From Ostrinia nubilalis (Eukaryota > Arthropoda > Insecta > Lepidoptera > Crambidae), in NCBI RefSeq assembly GCF_963855985.1, contig NC_087112.1:3040501-3104500 (forward strand): a DNA stretch of 64,000 nt. Direction: 5' to 3'. Under the pieces are notes generated by a model. The model did not search any database. It saw nothing but the letters and a program-made list of their open reading frames with translations, and was not told where the DNA came from. This document shows positions 11,401 through 23,262 of the stretch, piece after piece. How positions within the stretch are numbered: position 1 is the first letter of the stretch; each line of letters opens with the position of its first letter. Made by a program: the position numbers and the translations under genes.

Positions 11401-12440
11401 TTCTTCCTGGATGGTCGCAGATGTTACGTTAGCCCTGTCACGACAGATCCAAGCCGAACTCCCTCAGCTGCCTTATCACTAGGTTTACAGTTTACAAAAA
11501 TGAAAACCGGTTGTTTAGAGTCTATTGTTGAAAGTTCAAGTGTTGCTGAATACTATTGTTTATAAAGTCACTTAACAACTATGTGATTATGTGAGAAACT
11601 TAATATAGTCTATTGCATAAACCTAAATTCTGAATGTGACGGCGGGCGGCAGCGGCTTCTCAAACGCATGCGCTAAAATTTTGAATTTCGCACCAAAATT
11701 TTTTGGTTTTTCGAAAGGTTTCTTCGTTTTGTCAAATTAGGCCGTTTGTTTTTGGTTTTTTGTGTGGTTTTTTGTTGGGTTTTTGTGTTTTTTTGCGCGG
11801 TGGCGTTTTTTGCGCGTCGCGTAGGTGGTATTCACGCGCGTCCCCGAGCCTCGCCGGCCACACTAAAGTTGGTCGGTGCAGCGCTGCAGTGGTGTCTCCC
11901 ATGGTCTGGGGTTGGGGGTCCCCCTCCTCCCGATGCCCCCGACTCATCCCAATGATTCGCGTACACTTCGAATCATCAAATAATGATTTTATGTGTTTAT
12001 TATAAAACTCCCGCGGGCTGTGTGCGTGCGATCGGGAAGCGCTCTGGTGGGGGTTTTTAACTGAAAATGCTTGGGTTGGGTGTTCGGGCAGTTAGAATAA
12101 ACTATTTGCTGGTTATTAATTTCTGCAAGCTTATTGATAATAGATCAATACGGATGATTTCGCATATAAATTGAGGTACATGTACGCATTACTTGCGCGT
12201 GTTCCGTGAATAGCGCGATGGTATCGGGTTCGAGTCTCGGTTCAATTGGAAGTTGTTTGTATAATGGCGAAATAACTGTTGGCAACATTGAAAAGTAATT
12301 GCTTTGAATTTGTTCCTTTGATATTTTCAAGGCAAATTTTTCAAGGCGAGAGTGAATAAGCACTTACAGGGCAGATGTACCATCCTAGACTGCATCCTAC
12401 TTAACACCAGGTGCGATTGCGGTGAAAATAAGCCTGCTTT
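8440..12440. other. Mostly unique DNA with CpG-rich islands, no gene established
   Basis: 8530-8800 (CGCGTCGCGTC, GGCGCCCGCGCATG, GTGAACGGAGCGAGTCGTGA) and 9690-9950 are CpG-rich and may be regulatory or 5' exons. 9850 holds AACATGGCGG, starting a 26-codon frame (MAEINNLGDDCDDSRRRRRG...). 11640-11950 is T/G-rich with a GC-rich core. None can be tied to a product. Confidence 0.4.
10480..11560 (-). pseudogene. Possible decayed coding sequence
   Basis: The minus strand shows broken but protein-like frames, for example DHGTLDAVTNKLNAQEVEKT followed by QDFVAKGDLGDNK and stop, then PAPFDDKETRFFAIEQVLSL with YQPLLQGNNRKENLTI and stop. A Lys/Glu-rich stretch sits near 10550. Several stops and frame changes intervene. 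I do not recognise a family; an old retroelement is one possibility. Confidence 0.2.
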
Positions 12441-12447
12441 TTTATGC

Positions 12448-12624
12448 AAAAAAAAAGAATTAACATGAGACTTTTTTGAGTCAGTCAGTGTCTGAGGTAT
12501 GGGAGGGGCACGGGAGGGGTGACATTGACATAATATTGACGTAAAGCATACAAATTTGAAGTCTCGTTAACCTATACCTATAGACTGTGACTCAAAAAAG
12601 TCTCATGTTAATTCTTTTTTTTTT
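12448..12624. mobile_element. Foldback MITE with 36-bp inverted arms
   Basis: AAAAGAATTAACATGAGACT... through TTGAGTCA (12448-12483) recurs inverted at 12588-12624, identical apart from A/T run length. The 100-bp core is GGGAGGGGCACGGGAGGGG-rich. No coding capacity. Confidence 0.8.
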
Positions 12625-13028
12625 ATACAATAGGTCGAACGACAACACATCAAGCTAAACAATAAAGCATCTTATGTAAATTGTAACATGTGCAAAATTG
12701 CAACAAAACTGTACAGTGTGATATGCAGTCGACTGTACTATAAACACGGGAATCAACGGTCAAGCCCAATGGTTTGTACTCGTAGTACTGAAAAAGGGTC
12801 ATCGTTTGATTTCCATAAATATGGATACTTTCAATTTCTCACTACTCTTGGAGTGTGATGATTCTGGAATTAGATATGTTAATCTTCAAAAAGTTTGAGA
12901 TTATGATTTTTATGAGGTTTTTTCCAACTTTACACAAAAACTACTGAACAGATATTGATGAAACTTCAAAACATTAAAATAACCCATGCTTACAAGCTTT
13001 CTTCAAAGAGCTTGAGAATATGATCTAG

Positions 13029-13252
13029 GTACTAGCTTTCCGCCTGCGGCTTCGCCCGCGTGGAATTTTGTCTGTCACAGAAAAACTTTATCGCGCGCGT
13101 CCTTGTTTCAAATACCGGGATAAAAACTATTCTATGTCCTTTTCCGGGACTCTAACTATCTCTATGCCAAATTTCATCAAAATCGGTTCAGTGGTTTAGG
13201 CGTGAAAGCAAGACAGAAAAACAGAGTTACTTTCGCATTTATAATATTATAC
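13029..13252 (+). repeat. Short retroposon (CTTTCCGCCCG-head family), copy 2
   Basis: Full-length: ACTAGCTTTCCGCCTGCGGC to CGCATTTATAATATTATACC, with the internal landmarks listed under 1924-2110. Confidence 0.8.
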
Positions 13253-13683
13253 CTACTATGATATGGGCAGTAACCCTGGTGTCAGACTTTATGAGCCCCC
13301 ATAGACGTTTGTGGCTTGAAGTAACGGTTTATGGTGGTCCAATAATATTTTTTCTTATCAAATATTCTCCAGATTTATTTGCATGCTGCTGAAGAATATA
13401 ACATAACTTTTCTAATAATAGGTGTAACATAGCAATATTATTTTCTTTATGACCTGAAATTATTTTTACTATCATGTAAGAAAGGTCACCCTGTATTAAC
13501 TCAAAACATTTCGCACATTTCTTTTGTTAAAATAAAGTTTATTTTAAACGATATTGGAATTTAATCAATATGCCAAAAAGACCGCCTAGTTTGTCAAATG
13601 TTTGTAGTGTGCAATAAAAACAGTTAGTTAGTAGAGAGAGAGTCACCAAACAAAACTGAAAATAGTGTAAGAGAGTTCTATAT

Positions 13684-14008
13684 CTATTTTTTGTATCCAC
13701 AACGAGGAAGCTCTTGGCCTGTATGATGATGGTAAGTGATGATCAGGCCGAAAGTGGAAGCGAGCTTCACCCGGAATCCTCAACCACGGAAGAACTGGCT
13801 ATCTTACCTCTAACTGCCGGAACACAACAATGCTGTTAATATTGTTGTTATGGCGACAGACTTAGGTAAGATGGTGGTAGCTAGCTAGGCGGACTTAGAA
13901 CAAGGCCTACCACCAACCAAAACGAACGGAAAAATCTGCCCCCACTGGGAATCGAACCCGGGACCTCTGCGTCTGAAGCAGGTGGTCTTACCACTAGACC
14001 ACAGAGGC
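13684..14008 (-). repeat. tRNA-derived SINE, near full length
   Basis: Minus-strand head GCCTCTGTGGTCTAGTGGTA with B-box GGTTCGATTCC resembles a tRNA. The loop would read CAG (Leu), but there is no long variable arm, so it is not a functional tRNA-Leu. The body has GTTGTGTTCCGGCAGTTAGA, GGTAAGATAGCCAGTTCTTC and GGCCTGATCATCACTTACCA, ending CAACGAGGAAGC-complement. The same body lies at 22170-22325 on the plus strand. Confidence 0.8.
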
Positions 14009-14974
14009 GATTTACTAGTGCGTTACCTACAATAAACCAATCCGTCTCGACATTCAATACATTAAGGCTTGGTATTTCTGCTAAAGTAGGTATTTCGCGC
14101 TGTCAAAATCTGCGCGCGCAATACTTCGCCGAAGACAGCGCGCCAAAGAGCTCTCGCGGCTACACAGTATAGAAATACGCAGTTGGCTAGGTTAGGTTGA
14201 CTTCCTTCCGTTCAAGCGTCACACTCACAGCACTTTCTAATACAAATCATATCCAAGTGATACAAATTAAAACAACTTTCAAAATTTTTGGGAATATATT
14301 TTAGAATCGAATAAATATAGAATATAACTGCCAAAGTAAACACGGTTCAAAGAGGCGTGGCGTCACCCGACCTTCCGGAAATTCCGCGCCGGCTAAAAGA
14401 ATTTCAAGATTACGTCACCCGACCTATCGGTAGATCCTCGGGAGCTGGAGCGATTGGAAAAACATTTTATGATCAGTTATGTTACTCGTAGTAGCGATTA
14501 TTTAGAGCTTGGATAATAAATTATAGTAGTTGCAATTCACAAAGCTTTGCATGTGGTTAATTACATTAATCAGTACACGCATCAATTTTGTTCAGTCTTT
14601 TTGTTTATTAATAAAAATATCATACTAAAATTGCATACATATTTGTTTGTATTGGTCTGGGTGTTTTCTTTCCATAATTTATGTATAACGTATGTACGGG
14701 GCTCTGTATCGAAAATCACTATGAGCAATAAGCATCACACACGGTTACCTGGAGTGCATTACCGCAGCAAAAAGCTTGCCATCTTAAATGAACGGTATAA
14801 TATCGAGGTTTCGTCAGTACAGTTGCGAACAAAGGTGTTTGTGTAGTGTAGTTGAGTTGAGAGGTCAGATTATTGAAATAATAAAACGAACATTTTATTT
14901 TTTAAATACATTTTAAAAATAATTTACATTACAGATAACAATGAGAGGATGACATTGCAAGGTGGTGCCAGTCC

Positions 14975-17142
14975 AGCCTTGAATCCGTTGATATATGCTG
15001 CATCTGCCATGTTTTTGGCTAAAAGATTCTTCTATCTTGCAGTTTAGACTTTTATTACAGACCTCAGACAGTACTTTTGGAAAACTTTTACGCATGGTGG
15101 AGGAAGGGACGCTCTAGAGACTCAAGTCTAGAAGGAGTCACATGAACTCCAAGTTTTAAATCCGTTGACATCTGCTGCATCTGCCATCTTTTTGGCTAGA
15201 AGATTCTTCTATCTTGCAGCTTAGACCTTTAGCTACAGATCTTAGACAGTATTTTTGAAACATTCTTACGCATGGTGGAGGAAGGGACGCTCTAGAGCAG
15301 TGGTTCTTAACACGTTGAGTGCGAAACCAGGTCTATAGACCTTGTGTACGTCTCGCTTACCGTGCGGCTAAGAAAATTATAGTCTTCCTTGTCGTGCGAA
15401 AGGCAAAACTTCAATTGGGTCCGGTGTAGGAAAGTGATGAATATATATCTATGATGTATTCTTAAAATAGAATGTAATGATGTACCTACCTTAATACCAG
15501 GTTTTTAGACCTGGTACCGCACCGAAGTAATAAAATGTCTTCACAATGCGAAACCAGGTCGAAGCACCTTGTACCCTGCGCACCTGGTACCGCACCCCAC
15601 GCTAGCTTCGTGCAGCCAGTGTTGCCTCGCATTCGTAAGAAACGCACATGTCGACAAGGCGTCAAGAGAAACAAACAAAATCAAAACTGCAAATTGATTA
15701 TAATTTAATTTGCGACACGATTTATTGCTCATTTAAGTAATGTTTTTCGTGACAAACATTATTTTGAAGTTGTAACTAAATGTTATTAAATAATATGTTT
15801 TCTTTAAATATAGCTTATTTAAGTATTTATTCACGTATGTCTTATTTGTAAAATATTTAGACTAAATTATTAAAACATCTTTGTTTGTTACTTTTTTAAA
15901 TTTTTATTAAAACTTAATTTAAACTATCGATATTTGTATTTCACATCCCTAGAATACCCACCAGACTTTCCTACTTCAGTGCGGCACAGGGTGCATAAGC
16001 CTTGTATTTTGAATATAGCTATAATGTTTATACTAAACAAGTTATTCACGAACGCCTTCAGGTGTATGTCAATAAATGCATTATTATTATTATTCAAAGA
16101 AAAAAAACACAATATCTATTAACATGAAGCCAAAAATAAAATTAATATATCTTAAATATTACAAGGTCTTTAAGCCTTGTGCCGCCACAATGTAAGTTTT
16201 AATACCAGGTTTACTGACCTTGTACCGAAGGAATGGAAAGTATTAGAAAGTTACTGCCGCAGCAAAGGTGTTAACCGGTGGTCCGCGGACCACTGGTGGT
16301 CCCTGGAGGCATTCCAAGTGGTCCACGATGTGCACTTGCACACCTTGGTCAAAACCACTTTTAACTGATTTTTGCAGTCAAACTGGTTTTGACCGATTAG
16401 GAGGTGGTCCCTGACAAGACAGAAATTTCGTAAAATGGTCCCTCATGACTTAAAGGTTAAGAACCACTGCTCTAGAGACTCAAAACTACAAGGATATACA
16501 TGAACTCCAGTTTTAAATCCGTTGATATATGCTGCATCTGCCATGTTTTTGGCTAAAAGATTCTTCTATCTTGCAGTTTAGACTTTTATTACAGACCTCA
16601 GACAGTATTTTTGGAAAACTTTTACGCATGGTGGAGGAAGGGACGCTCTAGAGACTCAAGTCTAGAAGGAGTCACATGAACTCCAGTTTTAAATCCGTTG
16701 ACATCTGCTGCATCTGCCATCTTTTTGGCTAGAAGATTCTTCTATCTTGCAGCTTAGACCTTTAGCTACAGACCTCAGACAGTATTTTTGGAAAACTTTT
16801 ACGCATGGTGGAGGAAGGGACGCTCTAGACACTCAAGTCTACAAGGAGTCACATGAACTCCAGTTTTAAATCCGTTGACATCTGCTGCATCTGCCATCTT
16901 TTTGGCTAGAAGATTCTTCTATCTTGCAGCTTAGACCTTTAGCTACAGACCTTAGACAGTATTTTTGTGAAAATTCTTACGCATGGTGGAGGAAGGGACG
17001 CTCTAGAGACTCAAGTCTACAAGGAGTCATATGAACTCCAGTTTTAAATCCGTTGACATCTGCTGCATCTGCCATCTTTTTGGCTAGAAGATTCTTCTAT
17101 CTTACAGCTTATACCTTTAGCTACAGACCTTAGACAGTATTT
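14975..17142. repeat. 177-bp tandem repeat array (about 6 units) split by a hAT element
   Basis: The CTCTAGAG landmark recurs at 15112, 15290/16470, 16646, 16823 (CTCTAGAC) and 17001, giving periods of 178, 176, 177 and 178 bp. Each unit contains TTTTAAATCCGTTGA, CTGCATCTGCCAT, AGATTCTTCTATCTT, CAGACAGTATTTTTG and GCATGGTGGAGGAAGGGACG. First and last units are partial. The plus strand stops early in every unit, and no conserved long frame is shared by all units on the minus strand, so coding function is unlikely. Confidence 0.85.
15298..16469. mobile_element. Non-autonomous hAT element, 1172 bp
   Basis: Starts CAGTGGTTCTTAAC and ends GTTAAGAACCACTG (14-bp perfect TIRs beginning CAG). It is flanked on both sides by CTCTAGAG (15290-15297, 16470-16477), a perfect 8-bp target duplication. 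These are hAT hallmarks. Subterminal GGTGGTCCGCGGACCACTGG is palindromic. No transposase frame. Confidence 0.92.
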
Positions 17143-17149
17143 TTTATTA

Positions 17150-18170
17150 TTTATTTGTGTCAGTGTGCTCTTCTAAAGAGTGTAAGACGATTGTATGTAG
17201 GTACTATTAAAATGTAATTTTAATTCATTGGTTTTGTCTCATATTTGAGGAATGTACTATGTATCATGAGTAGAGTCTTCGTTTAAAAGGATGCGAACGA
17301 TTTAAATTTCAATAGGTAGACAAAATTGATAATTTTTAATTCTCAAAAATTTAAGCTTTCTCCAGTAACACTGATATTATTATACTGTGACTCATCAAAG
17401 TCATCATTGTCAAAAATATTGACAAATCGCGAACTGTCACGGCCAAAAAACTGACACGCGTCCGTCCTCCGTAAGCGCCACCGCGCGACTGATTGAGATT
17501 GTCCAAGCCGTCATGGACGATTTTTTCCACATTTTTTAACATAGTAACTAAATAAGACGCAATATAAAAATTTCATCCGTTAAAAGCCCTCGAGTTATTT
17601 CTGAACTTTAGTTTAGTAAAAGATTTAGAATCTCAAATCGCTTATTTTAAAAATAAAACCATAAATAGAAAACGAATAGAGGTAACTTTGGGAATTTATT
17701 CTATCGAGTCAACTTCATCAAATCGTGTTTCCATCCGTTAATAGCCCTAGAAAATATCCTCAACTATGCCCAATAAAAATCTTAGCCTTTAATTTTACTG
17801 TTTAGTACCTCAAAAATGAAAAATGAAAACCTCATTTTCGCCATTTTCTCTGCTACCCGGCCTTAAGCCATTTCTCTGATGACTTTTGATATACAGACTT
17901 AGTCTTAATTACTCATTACAGCCCATTCACAATAGTAATTAGCACGCCATCCGACATGAGGTCAACAGTGTCTCACTTAACTTCAAAGGTTACCGGTTAC
18001 CTGTAATGCTGGAATATTATGGGTTAATACAAGGTGTTACCTTCGGGAAAATTCTCACCTCTTGTTATCTGCGACTTTTGTGGGATTTAGCCGCAGTAGA
18101 ACTTTACTACTGATTTTTTAGTCAAATGGAAAATATTTAAACTGTAATTCATCGTTTCAGCCGCAGAAAC
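17150..18170. other. Unique DNA, nothing identified
   Basis: AT-rich, with short frames only. 17440-17520 is slightly GC-richer (TGACACGCGTCCGTCCTCCG). No repeat from elsewhere in the window and no splice-supported frame was found. Confidence 0.4.
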
Positions 18171-18179
18171 TCCACTGTT

Positions 18180-18275
18180 CCTTCTGCTGCCTGCTATAAA
18201 CGACAGTTTAACTTTCCCCCGGGACAAACTTGACCTTCACTGGTTGCGTTTTTATTGGCGGTCAAGCTGTAGATC
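18180..18275 (-). repeat. Dispersed repeat (GGTCAAGTTTGTCCCGG family), copy 1
   Basis: The complement of GCGGTCAAGCTGTAG...GGGACAAACTTGACCTTCAC matches 52435-52570 and 32270-32365 (CCAGTGAAGGTCAAGTTTGT, GCAACGAAATTAATCAGA, ACATAGGAGGAGTT). The 7088-7125 stretch may be an eroded end. Confidence 0.55.
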
Positions 18276-18340
18276 CTAGCTACACAGGAGTTGCAGCGGT
18301 GGGAACGAGAGGTGGGAATAGGCTGGCCCCGTGCTCCTCC

Positions 18341-18515
18341 TGCACTAGGTCTTCCCAATGATTGCAGTGGCCTGCATCCAGCGCCTTATAAAGTCTCGCC
18401 TTATAAATTTCTGCACCTTGGTGTGGATGTCTCATGCAGTGCTTGCCGATACGTAGCCTCCATTCCAGAACCTTGCTGCCTCATACGACCGTCACTCTTG
18501 TGCCCTACCCAGCGA
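18341..18515 (-). mobile_element. LINE 3' fragment (QQWTS family)
   Basis: Minus strand: GACGGTCGTATGAGGCAGCAAGG... and GGCGCTGGATGCAGGCCACT with a small internal duplication of the CTTATAAAGT segment. Matches the coding order DGR...GSKV...RPR...RRWMQAA. Confidence 0.5.
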
Positions 18516-19659
18516 TCAAAATTTAAACTGTCTTGATCAGCAAGAAATTAGCAATCAAAGAAGCGTATAAACCTGTGTCCTTTTCGATTTTGTCTTTGAG
18601 TTTAAAGATTTCTAGAAGACAAATGATTTTACAAGTAACTTAGATATGCAGCTAACTTAGCATCCTTTAAGATTATTAATTTAAACTAATTTTGCTCTTA
18701 CCATATTGTGTCACGATTTGCTCGCAATTCCCACTCACCCTGTATACCGATACTGGAGGCATATTACAGATCATTGCTAATCTATCGCCATGCAAACGGT
18801 ATTTCATTGATGAGCTTTGAGCAGTCGCAAAAAATATGATTATTTTGTCATACTTTTGTGTTTTTGTAGTAAATTATTTTGAACGAAACTCGTACTTTTT
18901 ATGCTCATGATGACACTTTAAATGTCGAATTTAAAAAGTGTGACATTAAAAATTGATTTGCCTAGAGTGGAATCAAACCGGCGATTTGTTGCTTGCGGCA
19001 TAGTGGTGCAATAATTGAGCTAGAGACAGTTATTATGTTATTAACCTAGTAACAATTTAGGCTCAGTTGCACCTCCTAACTTTTACCGTAACTAGAACGA
19101 TAACTGCTGTTTTTTGTATTGAGTTTGACAGACTTTTAGACGTGCTATAGTTGAAGTTAGATGGTGCGACTTGGTTTTCAAGATATTTTAAATAGGTAAA
19201 AACGTCATTGAAGCTCATCGCAGTCATTTCTCCCAGCAAGATTCGAACACAATCATGACTCACAGCTCGGTACATCAAATACCAAGCCTGATCGTTAAAA
19301 ATTCGTAAATTTCCCTTTATAATATCAACAGAAGACCCGTTGACAGGCTAGACAGTTATAAAATGCAAGAGTAGTTGCACAATAAAAAACAAAGGCGACT
19401 AAAGTCCTGGAATAAGCCCCATCAAAATGGAACTGTCAGTTTCCATTTAAAAGCCTCTCTGCTGCGATTTTTATACAACTATGTATATATAAAGTCTGTC
19501 TGTCGCGCTTGTGCGTCCAGTAATCCACGTTCAGGAAGCGTTCGCAAAATTCTATATGTCATTATTAACTGAACGGGTGAAAAGCCTGGGTAGGGTCGGC
19601 AGAAAAGGGGAGAGAGGCGAATATTTGTATTTAAGTTACCATTCTGACTACTATGCTAT

Positions 19660-19985
19660 ATATACCATACGGACTACTATGCCGATAGGTCCCGGGTGTC
19701 GGCCGTTTGGTGTAGTGGTTCAGAACGGACTACTATGCCGATAGGTCCCGCGTTCGATTCCCGGCCGGGCAGAAATTGAAATGATGAATTTTAATTTCTG
19801 TGACGGGTCTGGGTGTAAATATGTATAATATGTATGTATTTAATAAAAAAAAAGTATATAAGTAGTATATCCGTTAAGCTAGCACCCATAACACAAGCAT
19901 TGAGTTGCTTACTTTGGGGCTAGCTGGCGCTGTGTGAAATTGTCCAAAGATTTATTATTATTATTTATTCTGAAACGTCCAATAA
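19660..19985 (+). repeat. tRNA-derived SINE with duplicated segment
   Basis: A-box TGGTGTAGTGGTT, B-box GCGTTCGATTCCC, body TTTCTGTGACGGGTCTGGGT and tail TTGCTTACTTTGGGGCTAGC, ending TTATTATTATT. CGGACTACTATGCCGATAGG occurs twice (from about 19669 and 19727), a short internal tandem duplication across the head. Confidence 0.75.
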
Positions 19986-20020
19986 GACTTCTCTCACTAT
20001 TATCGTCATCATGAGGTAAT

Positions 20021-20150
20021 TTAGTCTCTCTCTCTCTCTCTCTACTGCTTAAGCATAACTCTCTCTATTTACCAGAGACAAATAATGGAGGATTTGGCTT
20101 CCACTGCACTCCACGCTGGCCAGTATTCGGGAGGCCTTAAATGGTGTCCC
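20021..20150 (+). repeat. (CT)n microsatellite and CTCCACTGCAGGAGCA-type retroposon
   Basis: TCTCTCTCTCTCTCTCTCTA followed by TTTACCAGAGACAAATAATGG and CACGCTGGCCAGTATTCGGG; same order as 1535-1690. Confidence 0.5.
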
Positions 20151-20696
20151 ATAGTCGCATATAGTATATGTAATGTCGATTTATATGTAAAATCTAACTA
20201 TAAATCTTTACATTATGAGTATTCTTTTAAAACGAGATAGTACATCCATATTGATTTCGATAACATACTCATTCATTAAACTCAAACCCTCCGCCTTTTA
20301 ATCACACCAGTGTACCTACTTTAAGTTTCCTGTAATGCTTCTATATCTTCTTTCAACTGAAGCAGCAGTGGAGAATGTATACGTTTGAATAAGACCATAC
20401 GTTTTTCCTTATATCGGCCAGGTTTTCAGTCTCATTGAAAAAAAAAACATAAAAAATAATTTTTCACTCCTTTTCTTTTCTGCTATCCGTACCTCACTTT
20501 TCAGCGTTCAAGTTAAGCCCGTGAAAATGGCGGACGTTGTAAAAATGATCAGAAATTAATAAATTTATCGCGTCTACTTACTGTGCGTGCGATCCAGCTA
20601 ATCCCGATGGCTTTTAGTAAGTCTATAGTTTTGTGATTGTTAAAGCGATGGTTAATTATGCTAAAAGTGGGGGATTATTATAAAAGATTATTAAAA

Positions 20697-20998
20697 ACTA
20701 GCTGACCCGGCGAACTTCGTACCGCCTGAGTTCTTGCGCTGCTTCTCAGCACTGGCCCATTTATTGTCCTGAAGCAGTGGTAGGGTTAATACTGGGACGT
20801 GTAAAAGTGCTTTTTTAAAGCCTACTTACAGAAATAAATGAGTTTTACTGAGAGAGTTTTTTTAGTTTTTTACTATATTCAGCAGAAATAATATAGGATT
20901 CGAAGGGTGCAAGAATTTTTGAAATCCGTCCAGTAGTTTAGGATCCTCTTCAATATAAACAATCAAATCTTCCTTTATAATTTATGTATTAGTGTAGA
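20697..20998 (+). repeat. Retroposon of the CCCGGCGAACTTCGTACCGC family, best copy
   Basis: ACTAGCTGACCCGGCGAACT through CCTGAAGCAGTGGTAGGGTT to AATTTATGTATTAGTGTAGA. An internal segment also occurs at 41864-41951 and 8360-8410. Confidence 0.65.
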
Positions 20999-21098
20999 TG
21001 TGCATTCGGTCCTTATGGACCTTACTAAGAATAGAATTAGCAAAATTTCTTAAAGAAATTAATGTTTCTTGTAAGAAATCAAAGAGGAAAACCGAATA

Positions 21099-21176
21099 TG
21101 GTCTATGGGCGACGGTAATCACTTACCATCAGGTGATCCGACTGCTCGTTTGCCTCCTGTCCCATAAAAAATATAA
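21099..21176 (+). repeat. Short SINE-tail repeat (GCCTCCTGTCCCATAAAAAA)
   Basis: TATGGGCGACGGTAATCACTTACCATCAGGTGATCC... ending in CCCATAAAAAA. Also at 56560-56632 (plus) and 41590-41662 (minus). Confidence 0.6.
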
Positions 21177-21199
21177 GATTGCACATATTATAAGAATAT

Positions 21200-22160
21200 G
21201 TCAATAGCAAAACTCATTAAAGTTGTAGTAGTTTGATACTTATCTGAGACAGTTAAATATTTTACCTGAAGTATTGCATTCTTGTCTCTTCTTATATTTA
21301 AAGATTTATTTAACGATCACAGAAGCATCAAATCATTTTTAACACAAATAAAAAACAGATCAAAATTGATGACTTCCAAATAACACAGTTCAACCATACC
21401 TCCATTCCAAACTCCACGCAGTTCGGAATTGTCTATGAATTATAAATCATCGATAGGCTTTTCGATAAATCTTTTACCAAACCGACGATATCCTGAAGTT
21501 TAGACCTCTATTTTTGGCTGAAAATCACACAGCAACAGGTCTGGACTAGTCGTCTGGACTAGAGGGGTTAAGGGCAAGTTAGCCTAGAAAGCTGAAAGCT
21601 ACAAAGCTTTGCGTAGTACTTCAGTTCTCGGAAACCAGTCAACTGATATTTCGGACTGTCACTTTCGACTATGGGCTTACATAGCAGTTGAAACCTTTTA
21701 AAATAGTAAAATAAACAATGTTTGTGTATTTCAAAATGTATAAAAATATTTGCTACACTAGGAATGCATGTTACATTACACTTAAAAGTAGGAAAAAATC
21801 TTATTATATTAAGTTAAATTAAGTCACTCAATATTATCTAAAAAGAATTAAGTCACTCAATAATCGACTACTCAAATATATTTTAAGACCAAACGTTCTA
21901 AAAATATCTAATCCGCCATTCCTTAATTCAAAGATAACGAAAATTCGTAAAAAAGGTAATAAAAACTCCGCAAATAAGTGTAAAATTTATAAATCCAATA
22001 CTTATAAGAAAAATTGTCAGAATCAATGCGATTTTGGATCGAGGCTAAATTTTTTTAACCTCTTTGTTTTAGGGTTTCTTATCAAGTTATTATAAACGAA
22101 CGCAAGAGATTATTAGTAAAAGATAGCGTCATAAAAGTGCACTAGATAGTAAAGTAACTT
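21200..22160. other. Unique AT-rich DNA
   Basis: No recognised repeat or exon. AAGTCACTCAATA is repeated at 21824 and 21850. Confidence 0.4.
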
Positions 22161-22169
22161 AATTAACAA

Positions 22170-22325
22170 CAATGTTAACAGCATTATTGTGTTCCGGCAG
22201 TTAGAGGTAAGATAGCCAGTTCCTCCGTGGTTGAGGATTCCGAGCTCGCTTCCACCTTCGGCCTGATCATCACTTACCATCAGGTGAGATACAGGCCAAG
22301 AGCTTCCTCGTTGTGGATAAAAAAA
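22170..22325 (+). repeat. SINE body, second copy
   Basis: GTTCCGGCAGTTAGAGGTAA, GATAGCCAGTTCCTCCGTGG and CCAAGAGCTTCCTCGTTGTG, then an A-run. Lacks the tRNA-like head that is present at 13684-14008. Confidence 0.7.
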
Positions 22326-22647
22326 ATCGAATACTTCATAAATAGTTCAAAAGCTCGCAAAAGCGCCCCCTTAACAGAAGCTCAGCGTAATCTCCCCAGA
22401 GTGGCGGCGATCCACGCGTCTCATTCGATACTAGTTTTACTCACAACACTCTCGTTTTTGATGGCAAGATGGCTGTCTGGTTTGGGTGAACAGAGGCATT
22501 TTGTAAACAAAGATTTGTTTATGTGTATTCATCTGAAATGGTTACGATGTCGGTTTCTAGGCTTTAGGGAAGGACAAGGTTGAGAAGAGGAAGCTTCATT
22601 CAAAGATCTTCTTATTTTCAAACCTCACGAGGTTTTTTATATGTAAG

Positions 22648-22872
22648 AACTAGCTTTCCGCCCGCGGCTTCGCCCGCGTGGAATTTTGTCTGTCACAGAA
22701 AAACCTTATCGCGCGCGTCCCTGTTTCAAAAACCGGGATAAAAACTATCCTATGTCCTTTCCCGGGACTCAAACTATCTCTATGCCAAATTTCATCAAAA
22801 TCGCCTCAGTGGTTTAGGCGTGAAAGTGAGACAGACAGACAGAATTACTTTCGCATTTAAATATTAGTACTC
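22648..22872 (+). repeat. Short retroposon (CTTTCCGCCCG-head family), copy 3
   Basis: Complete from CTAGCTTTCCGCCCGCGGCT to TTACTTTCGCATTTAAATAT, with (CAGA)n before the tail. Confidence 0.8.
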
Positions 22873-23154
22873 GTATAGATAGCGTATAGAATGTATAGAT
22901 TTACACAGATATGACACTAAACACTATGGCATTTCATCTAGTTTTTATTCGTATACTTAACCTACCTACCATCATCAACATAATTCATTCTAAAACTTAC
23001 TCGCCCCATCTTGTTTAAAAAAATGTCTATCCCTTTTATATCGATAAGTAGACTCACGATTACACGATAGACAAACGTTGGTAATGTAAAAAAACTTCTT
23101 CTTTCTCTTGCGACTACCACCTTATACTCGTAGTTTTAGAATAACTCGCCCAAA

Positions 23155-23262
23155 TAACTGCACGCAGGAAGATTTAATGAAGGCTACTGACAACGCCATT
23201 CTTGTGGCGAAGTTTTGGGCTGACGCTGTGTAGGTTTGTTGTCGACACGATAAGAAGAAGAA
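23155..23262 (+). mobile_element. LINE 3' end (EFWAD family), second copy
   Basis: Codes NCTQEDLMKATDNAILVAKF then WADAV and stop, followed by GTTGTCGACACGATAAGAAG and AAG repeats. Matches the element nested at 6629-6870 but in plus orientation. Confidence 0.75.

Noticed and set aside
13935..14010. tRNA-Leu(CAG)-like sequence on the minus strand
   Set aside because: No long variable arm as required for tRNA-Leu, and it is joined to a SINE body that recurs at 22170-22325; a SINE head.
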